Positions 37,932 through 48,387 of a DNA stretch of 64,000 bases are shown piece after piece. Each line of letters begins with the position of its first letter. Positions within the stretch are counted from its first letter, which is position 1. Position numbers and translations under genes: made by a program. Where the stretch lies: contig JAQGEQ010000351.1 of NCBI GenBank assembly GCA_034620365.1, positions 124,001 through 188,000 on the forward strand, given 5' to 3'. Origin of the DNA: Pegea sp. RAD2-039. Lineage: Eukaryota; Chordata; Thaliacea; Salpida; Salpidae. The notes under the pieces were generated by a model. That model made no database searches. It worked only from the letters and a program-made list of their open reading frames with translations, and had not been told where the DNA came from.

Positions 37932-38040
37932 TTTATTTATTACAATAAATGCGAAGAAGGGTGCCTAAACAGAGCACCTCTCGCTAACACACATTCTCAC
38001 AAATAACATATATTAAGTTAGAAATATAAAAATATGTAAC
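37932..38040 (-). mobile_element. 3' end of a CR1/jockey-like LINE, minus strand
   Basis: Its reverse complement (ATATTTCTAACTTAATATAT, then AGGTGCTCTGTTTAGGCACC, then CGCATTTATTGTAATAAATA) matches the 3' end of the element at 28541-28653 across about 100 bases. It includes the hairpin-like GGTGCY...RGCACC and the TAATAAATAAAT tail. It is a 5'-truncated copy of the same family. Confidence 0.8.
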
Positions 38041-40982
38041 AAAGGGCATGTATACTATTTATATTAATTCCTCTTACTCTTGATTAAAGATAAGAATCAA
38101 AGAATAAAAGTCTAGATTTTCTAATCAGAAGTACTGAGTTGCAAAGTTGGCTGAAATTTAGAAGTGAAAAATTCATTGAAAGTTCGATGTGTTAAAAAGT
38201 CGAAAACTTTTTCATCCAACATATTACATATTCAAAATTGTTTTTTTTTTCATTCCTTGATAAAATTTCTTTAATAATTTGCGTAAAGAAACTATTCTGT
38301 AAAGTATACTGGTAAATTAATCCTGATTGCAATGGAAACAAACTGGTTACAGAGATAAAGAGTTTTAGGAACATGACTAGGAATAGGGTCATAGAAGAAA
38401 ATTAGGCGGATGATGAAGAAAACCCAAGGAACCATTTTGCTAGTTACGTTGGAATTGCTTTTGAAACTCCATTTTTGATATACATAGATCAACGGTTTTA
38501 ACTCTTTTGATTATTTTTTGTAGATAACTTAGATGTCTTAGACGCCTATATAATGTGTAAGACTTTATAAGATAGTATATAGTTTGCTACAACTTTTTTT
38601 AATGAAATCTAGAAGTAAATTTTGTGACACAGTTTTCTTGATGCATTTATAGATAAAAAAAATGAGCTGAAATAAGTAGCTTAATTTTATAAGCTTTGAC
38701 ATATCATAAAAAACATAAAGCACATCCATTTAAAAAACATAATAAAATGTTTTCTATATTAATGCTTTAAATACAAGTTAAAAAATTCAAATTTCTTACC
38801 AGTATCGAAGGTATTAGTAAATAGAAGAAATATATGGAGAAATATTCTACAAATTATAAGGTATATTTTTCATTAATTTTATCTTCAAAAAATAAAGTAA
38901 TTTGGATAACAATGATTCAAAACTTTTTAAGAATAGTCAAAATAATAGCAACAATAGTTCTATAAAGGAATGATTAAGCCTTAAAAACATGAATTTTGTT
39001 TTAGAAAAAATGTTTAGGCATTTAAATAACTTTTATTAATACACTCTTTCATGAAAAAACATGAAAATATTTCTTTTTTAAAAGTTTTTTTTTGTATTTA
39101 TTTTTTTCATGTTTTTTTAATGCTTGATTAAAACATAAAATGAATAGTTCAAAAGTGTTCTGTAGCTAACCTATTTCAATCATCATTAATAACATAGCAG
39201 CGTCTATTTTGATTTTAACTTTTTCTAAGCAATAATATAATAGTCTTAAATTATGTCTCTTTTTCTTAAATAAATAGTCTTGTAATAACTTATTTGTTTA
39301 AATTTATCTTTAGAAAATATATTTATAAATTTTACTTGATGTTTCTTTAAACCTGTTTTTAATTTTATGTTAATTATTTTTCTGTTAAAGAAGTCCATTT
39401 TTTATTTTGTTATTTATAATACTGGTAAGACGTTATTTTACACAAATTAGCATTAAAAAATAGTTTGAAATATTATAAAATTGTTATTTTTAATTAGAAT
39501 TTGTGATTTCATTTTTGTTATTTAGTAAATAAACATATTCAAAATATTTTTAATAGATGTAATCTCTTTAATAATTATTATCACATTTCTTAATTTATTT
39601 TAAAGATTTTAAACCTTAAATAACTTTAAAATAAAGTTTTATTATTTGTTTGTTTGTTTGTTTGTTCAAAATACATATTTTATTATAAATCTGATAAACT
39701 AAAATAATTAAGTTATGTTTATTTTAATATTCTATAAAAAATAAAATAACATTAATTAAAAGAAATAATATAAATTGTAAATCAAATTATAGATTTTATG
39801 TCAGTAGCTTTTATCATTGTTTTATTTATAAATTGAATTTACAACATGTTAATTATAGAATTACATTATATTGCATAGTTTTATATATAATATATATTTA
39901 ATAAATTATTTTAAAAATTATTGTAATGATTCAAACAACATATATAGATATCATAATTAATTAGTTTTTTGCTAATAAAGTATTCAGCCCTTTATATGCT
40001 TCTTGTTTTACTTCAATGTTTAAATGTGACTAATTATTAACTAAATTTTTTTCATTTAAAATAAATTATTTTCAAAATTTGTTCTATAAATTTTTTCAAT
40101 TGATTATATTTTGCTTTGTTTATAGTAGGGCTTGATGATATATCAAAAGTTGTTTAATTAACTTCCTTTATAACTCAATTAATCATTAGATAGATTATAA
40201 TTATTTTAGATAGAGTATTTTATACTTGTAAAAGGTTATAGTTTCATAAATTTATCCATAAATAAAATATTTTAGAAGTATATTGGTGAGTTCTATATTT
40301 GATATATATGATGAATATGTTGCATAAAATATTTTACTTTCTAGATGATAAATAGATAAATCTTTTATAGGATTGTTCTTAACTAGTTTTTTAAAGACTT
40401 TCTTTAGATACTTTTTATATCTTTTAAAATGATTCATTCAATAATTTACTTTTGATGTAAAATCGATTTAGTTGATTGTCAAAGCTAATTTATTGCTACT
40501 ATGAATTTCAGATCTAAATTTGAAATCTTCTAAACTGATTATTGTTATACTTCATAAAAGTTTATTGTTTTAAAACATTTCTAAAATAAGATAAATAAAT
40601 TATAAAGTTGAGATAAATTTGAACTTTTATAATTGATCAAATTAATAGATTTAAATATGATTCTTTTAGGTTACTTTTTAATTTTAATCTTTTCAAATGT
40701 TATAAAAATTGAACTTTTAAATAACATTTTTCGTTGAATTTTCTTTTTTCAACAATTTTTAGTAAATCTTTAAAAATAGAAAATTGATTTAAAGCGTTTA
40801 GTTAAAACCAGAAAGTTTAAATCTTTGACAATTGAGAACAACTGTTTTCTTGAAAATTTTTTAAATTAGGGAAATTTTAACAAAACTTCAGATTACTGAA
40901 AATGTTCAAAAATTTTTTTAGGTTAAAAAAAAATTGAAGTAAAATTTTTATTTCAATTTTTTAAAATAATTTTTCATTTTAA
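38041..40982. other. 2.9-kb AT-rich desert
   Basis: No recognisable gene and no GACGTCA core. It ends abruptly at the TBC1D10 start codon, where composition becomes GC-richer. Confidence 0.6.
39645..39666 (+). repeat. (TTTG)n microsatellite
   Basis: About five TTTG units in the AT-rich spacer. Confidence 0.75.
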
Positions 40983-42296
40983 ATGTCTGATGACGAAACT
41001 GGTTCAATTGTCAGCAGCTTCTTGGGTACTGACGTCACTGAATTCGTCACAGACCGCTATGGCTTTACTGGTGGCTCCCAATTCACCTCATCACAAAATA
41101 GTGACGTCACTGCTCAAAAAAATCGCGAACGCGAGATGAAGTGGCTCGAAATGTTCGCCTCGTGGCCAAAATGGGCTTCAAAAAACTTCTTAATGTTAAA
41201 AAAACGATGCAGAAAAGGAATTCCATCATCGCTTCGTGGTCGTGCGTGGCAATACCTCAGCGGAAGTAAATATGACCTCGATCTTCATCCAGGGACATAC
41301 CAGGAGCTTCTACAACAGTCCCTGCCTCCTCAAGTTAAGGATGACATCATTAAAGATCTTCATCGTCAATTTCCTTTCCATGAAATGTTCGCGCGGCAAG
41401 GGGGCACGGGACAACAAGATCTTTATGACGTATTACACGCGTATGCGGTTCACAAACCCAAGGATGGTTACTGTCAGGCCCAAGCACCAGTCGCAGCGGT
41501 TATTTTGATGCATATGCCGGCTGAGGAAGCATTTTGGTGTCTTGTCGCGGTAATGACGCGATACATCGATGGTTACTATAGTCCAGGACTTACAGCGGTC
41601 CAGATGGACTGCAATGTCCTTCAGGGTCTCTTTCGCAAAGTCAGCCCAGTTGGCTTCCGCCACTTGCGGCGCTGCTCTGTAGAACCGCTTTTGTACTGCC
41701 AGGAGTGGTTGATGTGTTTGTTCTCGCGTACGTTGCCATGGAGATCAGTGTTGCGTTTATGGGACATGTTCTTCTGTGAAGGGATTAAAGTAATCTTCAG
41801 ATGCAGTTTAGTGATCCTGAAACACCGGATTGGAAATTCGGTGCGATGTCGCGCGCTCAATGACATGTATGATACGCTACAAGCATTACGTCAGATCGAT
41901 ACTGAAGTCGTTCAGCCGGAACGAATCATTGTTGACGTCATTAACTTGAAACTAAGTGAAAGCGACATCGAGAAGGAATTTCGAGTCCAACAGCGCTCCA
42001 AGAAGCAACACGACCCCGATAGTGACGTCATCACTCGTTGCTATCGAACCAAACCAGCCAACAATATCCCTAAGTCTAGCCAACTCGCTGGTGACGTCAT
42101 TCAGCGCGCTGCTACGTCATCAATTGCTCAAAATTCCAGCAGAAATTCGAACAAAACAAAAAAACCATCTGTGACTTCATCATCTTCGTTACCAACCAAA
42201 TCGACGGTCGAGTTGAAGAAATACACTCCGCTTGGTGATGTAACGTCGACAGCGCCGATGACGTCATCTAGTGACGTCACAGGTATTACAAATTGA
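40983..42296 (+). CDS. TBC1D10: TBC-domain Rab GTPase-activating protein, TBC1D10 (EPI64) family, single exon
   Basis: Rab-GAP (TBC1D10/EPI64 members act on Rab27/Rab35-type GTPases), 437 aa with no intron. The N-terminus includes TDRYGFTGG and REREMKWLEMFASW. The TBC domain spans about residues 75-290: RCRKGIPSSLRGRAWQYLSG, arginine-finger block DLHRQFPFHEMF, glutamine-finger block GYCQAQAPVAAVILMHMP, and LPWRSVLRLWDMFFCEGIK. The C-terminal ~110 residues are Ser/Thr-rich and low in conservation, with repeated D-V-I and T-S-S encoded by TGACGTCA copies. About seven GACGTCA cores lie in the CDS. Vertebrate genes of this family are multi-exon, so intron loss is inferred. Confidence 0.92.
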   Translation: MSDDETGSIVSSFLGTDVTEFVTDRYGFTGGSQFTSSQNSDVTAQKNREREMKWLEMFASWPKWASKNFLMLKKRCRKGIPSSLRGRAWQYLSGSKYDLDLHPGTYQELLQQSLPPQVKDDIIKDLHRQFPFHEMFARQGGTGQQDLYDVLHAYAVHKPKDGYCQAQAPVAAVILMHMPAEEAFWCLVAVMTRYIDGYYSPGLTAVQMDCNVLQGLFRKVSPVGFRHLRRCSVEPLLYCQEWLMCLFSRTLPWRSVLRLWDMFFCEGIKVIFRCSLVILKHRIGNSVRCRALNDMYDTLQALRQIDTEVVQPERIIVDVINLKLSESDIEKEFRVQQRSKKQHDPDSDVITRCYRTKPANNIPKSSQLAGDVIQRAATSSIAQNSSRNSNKTKKPSVTSSSSLPTKSTVELKKYTPLGDVTSTAPMTSSSDVTGITN

Positions 42297-42659
42297 AGAA
42301 CTTTGTTCCTTTTTTTTGGTGTTTTCTGCAATTTTTTTCACTTTTTAATTTTTTTTTATGATTTTCTTCTGATTTAATTATTAAAGTTTTATGACGTCAT
42401 CATCAAATAGCGATGACGTCACTTTTGAACTTTTGCTGACATCATCTGCGTGTTTTCGTCATCAGCAACTCTTGTGATCTCATTTTGCTCAAATCGTGTT
42501 TTTACGCTGATGACGTCATCGCTGCCCATTCCATTTCTAATTACGTCATCACTTTTCTAGACAAATTTCGTTTTTCCCCCGTGACGTCACTAACCCCGCT
42601 TTTCGCTCATTTCAGGAATTTTTTTACTTTAAATAATTTTTTGTGATTGTGAAGTCATC
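42297..42659. other. Short spacer between TBC1D10 and TAF2, dense in TGACGTCA
   Basis: Holds four GACGTCA cores plus near-variants (TACGTCATCAC, GACATCATC) and an acceptor-like TTTCAG at about 42610. The two genes are head-to-tail only 363 bp apart, so promoter, terminator or trans-splice signals must all fit here. Confidence 0.6.
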
Positions 42660-45600
42660 ATGAAGAAAAGAATTGAAAAATACTACAAACTGATACATCA
42701 GAAGCTGTGTGTGACGTCATTAAACTTTGCGCGTCAGACCCTCATCGGTACCACAACCCTTCATCTGCGTGTCAATGCTGCAGGTGTGACGTCATCTGCG
42801 CTACGCGTCATCAAGTTAAACGCCAAACAACTGCGCATCTTGAAACTAACTGTTGATGACGTCATCGCCAACTTCCAGTATCACGATCCTGCTCTCGATC
42901 TCATGCAGCGATCGCCTCAATCACGTGACCTTCAGTCGCTTAATGCGCGACACCTAGCGGCCATTGAAGACGTTGATGCTGATTTGGGGCGTGGTGAAGT
43001 TACCATCGAGGTGCCCTTAAGCGTCATACAATCGATGACGTCATCAGAATATAAAAACGAACTGAAAATCGCGATTCAATTCGCGGTTGAGAAGCCACAA
43101 GGTGGAATTCACTTCGTTGTCAAGGGTAACGGCGATTTCGATGACGCGAATCACGTGTTCACGTCACTACGTCACAATCAAGCGCGCTTGTGGTTCCCGT
43201 GCATCGACACTTTTACTGAACCTTGTACCTGGTTTCTCGAACTCACTTGTGACGTCACCATGACAGCGGTAGCGAGCGGGGTGCTCGTTGAAACATTACT
43301 AAGCAACGATCGAAGTCGAAAGACGTTTCGTTACCAAGTAGCAACACCGACGTCAGCGCCAAACATCGGAATCGCGATTGGAAACTTTGAGATTTTAATG
43401 GATCCCAAGATGCACGAGATCACACACTTCTGTCTCCCGCGTCTCAAACCGCTTTTACGTCATACTACGTCATCACTTCACGTCATCATCGGCTTCTACG
43501 AAGAGCTACTTGGATTTCGGTTCCCTTTCGCTTCTTACAAACAAGTGTTTGTTGATGAGAGTGATGACGTCACAACCGCTTTCAGCGCGCTTGCAATCTT
43601 CGACACGAAGCTTCTTCACAGCGAAGTGATTCTCGATCAGAATCCTGAAACGCGCAAACACATGTCTTACGTCATCACTACACAACTCTTTGGATGCTTC
43701 ATGTCACGTGCTTCGTGGAATGATGCGTGGGTGACGTATGGGATCGCGCGATACTTGTATGGTTTGTGGTTAAAGCATACATTCGGTAGCAACGAATATC
43801 GCGCTTGGATACGCGATCAAATGGATGAATTGTGTGGTTACGAGCTTGACACCGGCCCCTTGTTGCTACGTTATCATGCCAACTCAATGACGTCGTCACC
43901 AAAACGCTGTTTCGCGCATCAGAATCCACTTACAATACCAGATCATCATCTTGACATGGTCATCACCAAATCCCATCTTCTTCTCAGAAGAATCGAAAAC
44001 CGCATCGGTCGTCATCTACTACTTCAAGCCATCAACAAACTGTTGTCATTAGCTACCGCTGTCATCAACCAGAAGATGACGAAAGCAGTGACGTCATCGA
44101 TGCTTCTCACCACCGCTGGATTCATCAAGTCGATTTTTACTGTCTCCGGAAAAGACCTCACGCCAGTGATTGACGATTGGTTGGGGTCTGGGGGCGTCGT
44201 CTGTTTCGAAAGTTCTTTCATTTTCAACCGGAAACGAAACGCAGTCGAATTGTCCCTGACCCAACAATTAGTCCGTGACGGTGTGGTCCGTTATGTTGGT
44301 CCACTCACTGTACGACTACAGGAGCTGGACGGGACCTTTAATCACGTGATACAAATCGAACATGATAATCGTAAACATGACATCCCGTGTCATTCAAAAA
44401 GTCGCCGGAATAAAAAGAAGAAAATCCCGCTGTTGAACGGCGATGAAGCCGATATCGATCTCAGTGCGATGGATCAGGACTCACCTGTGATGTGGTTACG
44501 AATCGATCCTGACCTTAACATTGTGCGTCGTGTACGTCATCAACAGCCCGACTTCATGTGGCAATATCAAGCCAAATACGAACGTGACGTCATAGGCCAA
44601 CTTGAAGCGATCGAGGCATTACGTCAGTACACAGCGCAAAGTACAAGCGTCGCGCTGATTGACGTCATCGAAAACGAGAAATTCTACTATAAAGTCCGCA
44701 CGGCAGCATGTGACTGTCTACGTCACGTGTTTAGTGACGTCATCAGCAATTGGACAGGCGCGCGAAAGATGATTGATATTTTTACTCACTTTTTCTGCTG
44801 CGCCACCAAGCGGCCAATAATCACTCTTAACAACTTCTCTAATTTCCGTCACTACTTCCTGCAGCGCGCGTTGCTGACGTCAATGTCGTTGCTACGCGAC
44901 AGCCAGGGGACTCCCCCGCCAGATATTGTTCGTTTTGTGCTTGACGTCATCAAATTAAATGATAATTCGCGTAATCGATACGCAGACAACTACTATCGCG
45001 CCACGTTGGTCACGTGCCTCACTAATATGGTCACGCCTGCTGTTACCTTGACAACCGAGCGACCATTTACTGCCGACGAACTGTCACGTGACGTCAGAGC
45101 GATTGTCGACGAAGTGACGCGATTTTTAAACATCGAAAAGCATTTGCCGTCGTATCGCTGCACCGTCACTGTGACGTCATTACACGCTATCCGAAAGTTG
45201 CAAAGATGTGGACATCTTCCTCCGAATGCAGAGATTTTTAAAAGCTACGCGCGACCAGGATTTATTGATGACGTCAGAATCGCGGCTCTTCAATGTCTTG
45301 TCGATCTACTCAAAACAACTTGTGACGTCATGTTGCTCATGTGGCTACTTGCGCACGTCACTGATGACGTCATGCCGACTGTGCGCGTAGGTGTCCTGCG
45401 CGCGCTCATTGACAATCCACCGTTTGTATATCGCAATGATGACGTCATCAAGTCGAAGTTAAACACGTCAGCACTGGTCGATGAGTTGTGGCGATTAATC
45501 AGCACAGCGACATGCCATGACGCGAAAGCGCGATGCGAAGCGATTCGTCTTTATCACAAACTCTTTGGGAAATCACGACCTTTGTGTCTTCCCACCGCGC

Positions 45601-46160
45601 ACATGACGTCATCATCATTCGTTGTAAATCTGAAGAAGAATGGAAAAAGTGACGTCATTACACCAATGATGACGTCACCACCGCATCAACGAAAACGTCA
45701 TCGCTCTCCAACGTCACCCATAGAAGCCAATGACGTCATTAACACTAACAACGGAATTCGAATGAAGATCAAACTTCCAGCGTCATCGATGACGTCATCA
45801 ACGTCCTCAGCAAAAACTATTAACACTGATGACGTCATCGCCGCTGAAAGTCTTCTTTCATTGGCTAAGAACACGGATGTGATGACGTCATCACGTCCAG
45901 CAACGCCCGGTCGAAATTTTACGTCAGAAACGGAACAGATGATGATGACGTCATCAACGTCTTTGTATAAAGAAAAGAAGAAGAAACGAAAACATCACAA
46001 GCATCTACGTCATCATCATCATCGTCATCACCATGGGAAGCATCACAAGTCGATGATGACGTCATCATCCAAACATCATCGCTTCACTGATGACGACATC
46101 GTTACGTCATCACCAGCTACACCTTCTACAGACTCGCCTAATTTTGCGCCATCACCGTGA
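42660..46160 (+). CDS. TAF2: Transcription initiation factor TFIID subunit 2, single exon
   Basis: Core-promoter (initiator)-contacting TFIID subunit with an M1-aminopeptidase-like fold that lacks the zinc HEXXH site. 1166 aa in one uninterrupted exon; human TAF2 is about 1199 aa and multi-exon. Landmarks: YYKLIHQKLCVTSLNFARQT at the N-terminus, RLWFPCIDTFTEPCTWFLEL, MHEITHFCLPRLKPLLRHTT, FNRKRNAVELSL, the family signature HDIPCHSKSRRNKKKKIPL, SPVMWLRIDPDLNIVRRV, then HEAT-like helices and a disordered His/Lys-rich tail (KEKKKKRKHHKHLRHHHHRH). The coding sequence is saturated with TGACGTCA, read as D-V-I, M-T-S-S or V-T-S, often at positions where relatives have chemically similar residues. 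No frameshift was seen. Confidence 0.96.
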   Translation: MKKRIEKYYKLIHQKLCVTSLNFARQTLIGTTTLHLRVNAAGVTSSALRVIKLNAKQLRILKLTVDDVIANFQYHDPALDLMQRSPQSRDLQSLNARHLAAIEDVDADLGRGEVTIEVPLSVIQSMTSSEYKNELKIAIQFAVEKPQGGIHFVVKGNGDFDDANHVFTSLRHNQARLWFPCIDTFTEPCTWFLELTCDVTMTAVASGVLVETLLSNDRSRKTFRYQVATPTSAPNIGIAIGNFEILMDPKMHEITHFCLPRLKPLLRHTTSSLHVIIGFYEELLGFRFPFASYKQVFVDESDDVTTAFSALAIFDTKLLHSEVILDQNPETRKHMSYVITTQLFGCFMSRASWNDAWVTYGIARYLYGLWLKHTFGSNEYRAWIRDQMDELCGYELDTGPLLLRYHANSMTSSPKRCFAHQNPLTIPDHHLDMVITKSHLLLRRIENRIGRHLLLQAINKLLSLATAVINQKMTKAVTSSMLLTTAGFIKSIFTVSGKDLTPVIDDWLGSGGVVCFESSFIFNRKRNAVELSLTQQLVRDGVVRYVGPLTVRLQELDGTFNHVIQIEHDNRKHDIPCHSKSRRNKKKKIPLLNGDEADIDLSAMDQDSPVMWLRIDPDLNIVRRVRHQQPDFMWQYQAKYERDVIGQLEAIEALRQYTAQSTSVALIDVIENEKFYYKVRTAACDCLRHVFSDVISNWTGARKMIDIFTHFFCCATKRPIITLNNFSNFRHYFLQRALLTSMSLLRDSQGTPPPDIVRFVLDVIKLNDNSRNRYADNYYRATLVTCLTNMVTPAVTLTTERPFTADELSRDVRAIVDEVTRFLNIEKHLPSYRCTVTVTSLHAIRKLQRCGHLPPNAEIFKSYARPGFIDDVRIAALQCLVDLLKTTCDVMLLMWLLAHVTDDVMPTVRVGVLRALIDNPPFVYRNDDVIKSKLNTSALVDELWRLISTATCHDAKARCEAIRLYHKLFGKSRPLCLPTAHMTSSSFVVNLKKNGKSDVITPMMTSPPHQRKRHRSPTSPIEANDVINTNNGIRMKIKLPASSMTSSTSSAKTINTDDVIAAESLLSLAKNTDVMTSSRPATPGRNFTSETEQMMMTSSTSLYKEKKKKRKHHKHLRHHHHRHHHGKHHKSMMTSSSKHHRFTDDDIVTSSPATPSTDSPNFAPSP

Positions 46161-46333
46161 CGTCATTGACGCTATATTATATTATGACGTCATCGTGTAC
46201 ATATCATCTTTTTTTCATTTCTTATTTTATTTTTTATAGTTTTTTTTTTTGAGGAAAATTTGTTTTTTAAACTCGTTCATGCGAAGCGAGAGTTTGACGT
46301 CATCAGCAGCAGCATCATTGCATGTGTGACGTC

Positions 46334-47247
46334 ATGATGAGTAAAAGTGAGTCCTGATAACACATCTACTAATGACGTCACGATAACTTGATCTTCAGAT
46401 GAACAAAGGATCTCAAGACATGAAATCCTTCACCGGATGCGAGACTTTGATCTTGATATTCTTTCTCGCGTTCAGTTACGCGCTGGCGGCTTTCATGAGA
46501 TCGGTGACGTGATCAAATGCGTCAACATTGTCCACTTAGATTTGTCACTGAACCAATTACAAAGTGCTGACGTCATCAGCGCGCTGCAACTTCTCGAAGT
46601 GGTCGATCTCCATGGCAACCAACTCACTAACATCGGTAAGTGATGACGTCATCGCTGTTTGATTAATTACAGTTTTGTGATAGACGTAATGACGTCACTA
46701 CCGCGATTACGCGATCTGAACGTGTCAGGAAATCTGCTCAATGACGTCACTAGTCTCAAAGAAGTGATGACGTTGCGAAAGTTGGTGCTGCGTTCCGATG
46801 ACGACCATCTCACTAATCCCATCTGCTTGTCTGGGAAATACCCGCGTGACGTCATCGCCCTGCTACCGCAAGTGTCTGATTTTGACGGTGAGATCTATTG
46901 ACGTCATCAAACCCTTTTTAGTGACCTATTTTTAGGGATCCGAGTCAGAGGGGTAGGTTCACAATTTCATCTTCTTTGCTGTCACGTGATCGACCAAATC
47001 GAAGCACAAAGCCGAGCGGCTCGTGAGTAATTGTCGATGACGTCATTGGTTTGATTATGACGTTGCTCGAATAACATTTTCAGAAAATTTGATAAAAGAT
47101 GAAACGACGACGTCATCAAGTCGATTGGATAGTTTAATGACGTCATACAGTAAGCAGGATGATCGATTTGGATCGGTTGCTATGGCAACAAAACGTTTTG
47201 AAGAAGTGTTGAAGGAGAGTCGAGTTTTATGTCAGCAAAAATTCTGA
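46334..47247 (+). CDS. LRRC61: Leucine-rich repeat-containing protein 61
   Basis: Small LRR protein of poorly defined function; 249 aa. Exons: 46334-46346, 46399-46635, 46684-46887, 46936-47022, 47084-47247. LRR turns are visible: CVNIVHLDLSLNQLQ, LLEVVDLHGNQLTNI, LPRLRDLNVSGNLLNDV. An LRR-cap-like end (NPICLSGKYPRDVIALLPQV then SDFDGIRVRGVGSQFHLLC) matches the vertebrate NPLCANP...LLPGLKVIDGERVIGRGSEFYQLC. It starts 174 bp after the TAF2 stop on the same strand. The 13-nt first coding exon was chosen because it supplies an in-frame ATG, and is less certain. Introns are 48-61 bp and each carries a GACGTCA-type core. Confidence 0.85.
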
Positions 47248-48315
47248 ATGATTATTTGGAAACACTATTACTTGTTTTGAAATCTTTCAGCGTTTCTATT
47301 TGAATTTTAATAAATTTAAAATTTTAATTAAAATCCTTTTTTAGAAATTTTTTTAAATTTTAGAATTCGAATTTCGATGACTAAATTATAAAGATTTTGT
47401 TTCAATATTTTTATTTAAATTTAATAAAAACATTAAAAAAATAGAAACTGAATTTTATAAAAGAAATATTCAAAAATGAAATTAAAAATTTTAGGAATTA
47501 AATTAGCATCAAAAATATGATAAAAGATTTCCGAAAATTAAATTTATCAAAATTTTAAATAATTTTAAAAGAAATCTTCAAAAAAATTTGTTGCAAAAAT
47601 AAATATTTAAAAAGTTTGTGATTTTATCCAATTTATCTGAAGTGCAATTAGTTGTGAAAATGTAAATGTTTCAGTAAACTTATTTTGGCAGAAAGATAAA
47701 AACTTTCAAAATAATTATTTTCTCAAAATAAATGTCTGACATTTTTTAGGCTGAATATAAAAAGTAGGAAATTTTGGAGAAATTTTTTTTTGTCATCAAA
47801 TTTCAGTTAATTGAGATTTTTATCTGAAGTGAATGGTAAATTTCTCATCAACTTACAATCTCTAAAATCATTAAATTTAATCATTATATATTTCATCAAA
47901 TAATTCTGTAATTATCAACTTTCTCTGAAACTTTTTTTCAATTTTTAACAAAACAACAAAATTTAACTAAAAGAGCTTTTGAGAGCTGAACAAAAGGTTT
48001 CTTGAGATTTTCATTTTCCAAAGAATTTATTCTGAGAATTTATCTGCAACATAAAATTTGCTTATATGATTTGTGGTCAAATATGAGATGTTATCACTAA
48101 AAGCAGAACAATTTTTAAAGAATTTTTTTTCTAATTATTTTATTACATGATTTGTAAAAATTAAATATTTCAAAAATTTTGTTAATTTCTACTTAAACAA
48201 TCAAAATTTGCAATTTAAAAGCTTCACATTTATTTTTTTGCTAAAAGTGACTTTAACTTTTAAAAGTGAACAAAAATCAAGTTTTATTTTAGTATATAAT
48301 ATTATAAAAAATAAG
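47248..48315. other. AT-rich spacer upstream of the tRNA cluster
   Basis: No gene seen. GACGTCA disappears immediately after the LRRC61 stop. The last ~150 bases are part of a duplicated tRNA-Glu segment. Confidence 0.55.
48170..48315 (-). repeat. Duplicated 3' flank of tRNA-Glu, copy A
   Basis: Read on the minus strand, this flank (for example AAAGTCACTTTTAGCAAAAA, then AATTGCAAATTTTGATTGTT, then AAGTAGAAATTAACAAAATT) matches the plus-strand sequence at 62176-62310 with small indels. Together with the adjoining tRNA gene, this makes an inverted dispersed duplication of about 210 bp. Confidence 0.85.
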
Positions 48316-48387
48316 TTCCTACACCGGGAATCGAACCCGGGCCGCCTGGGTGAAAGCCAGGAATCCTAACCACTAGACCATATAGGA
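48316..48387 (-). tRNA. tRNA-Glu (UUC)
   Basis: 72 bases on the minus strand. TCCTATATGGTCTAGTGGTT start, anticodon loop CTTTCAC (TTC), T-arm CCCGGGTTCGATTCCCGG, acceptor TCCTATA/TGTAGGA. Identical to the plus-strand copy at 62104. Confidence 0.96.

Larger units (their letters stand above)
40983..47170. repeat. Hyper-iterated palindrome TGACGTCA cluster
   Basis: GACGTCA, usually as TGATGACGTCATCA or a close relative, recurs across TBC1D10, the spacers, TAF2 and LRRC61. By eye I count about 28 in the 3.5-kb TAF2 frame, 7 in TBC1D10, 4 in the 363-bp spacer 42297-42659 and several in LRRC61 exons and introns. Chance for a given 7-mer is about 0.2 per 3.5 kb at equal base frequencies. Copies occur in all reading phases and are dispersed rather than tandem. 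Confidence 0.9.

Noticed and set aside
43699..45505. Minus-strand frames and a second plus frame within TAF2 (for example 43699-43929, 45208-45390)
   Set aside because: Shadows of the TAF2 coding frame. The palindromic motif keeps the complementary strand open by symmetry.
40983..47170. TGACGTCA copies as CRISPR-like or tandem satellite array
   Set aside because: Spacing is irregular, the intervening sequence is protein-coding and conserved, and there is no repeat-spacer structure.
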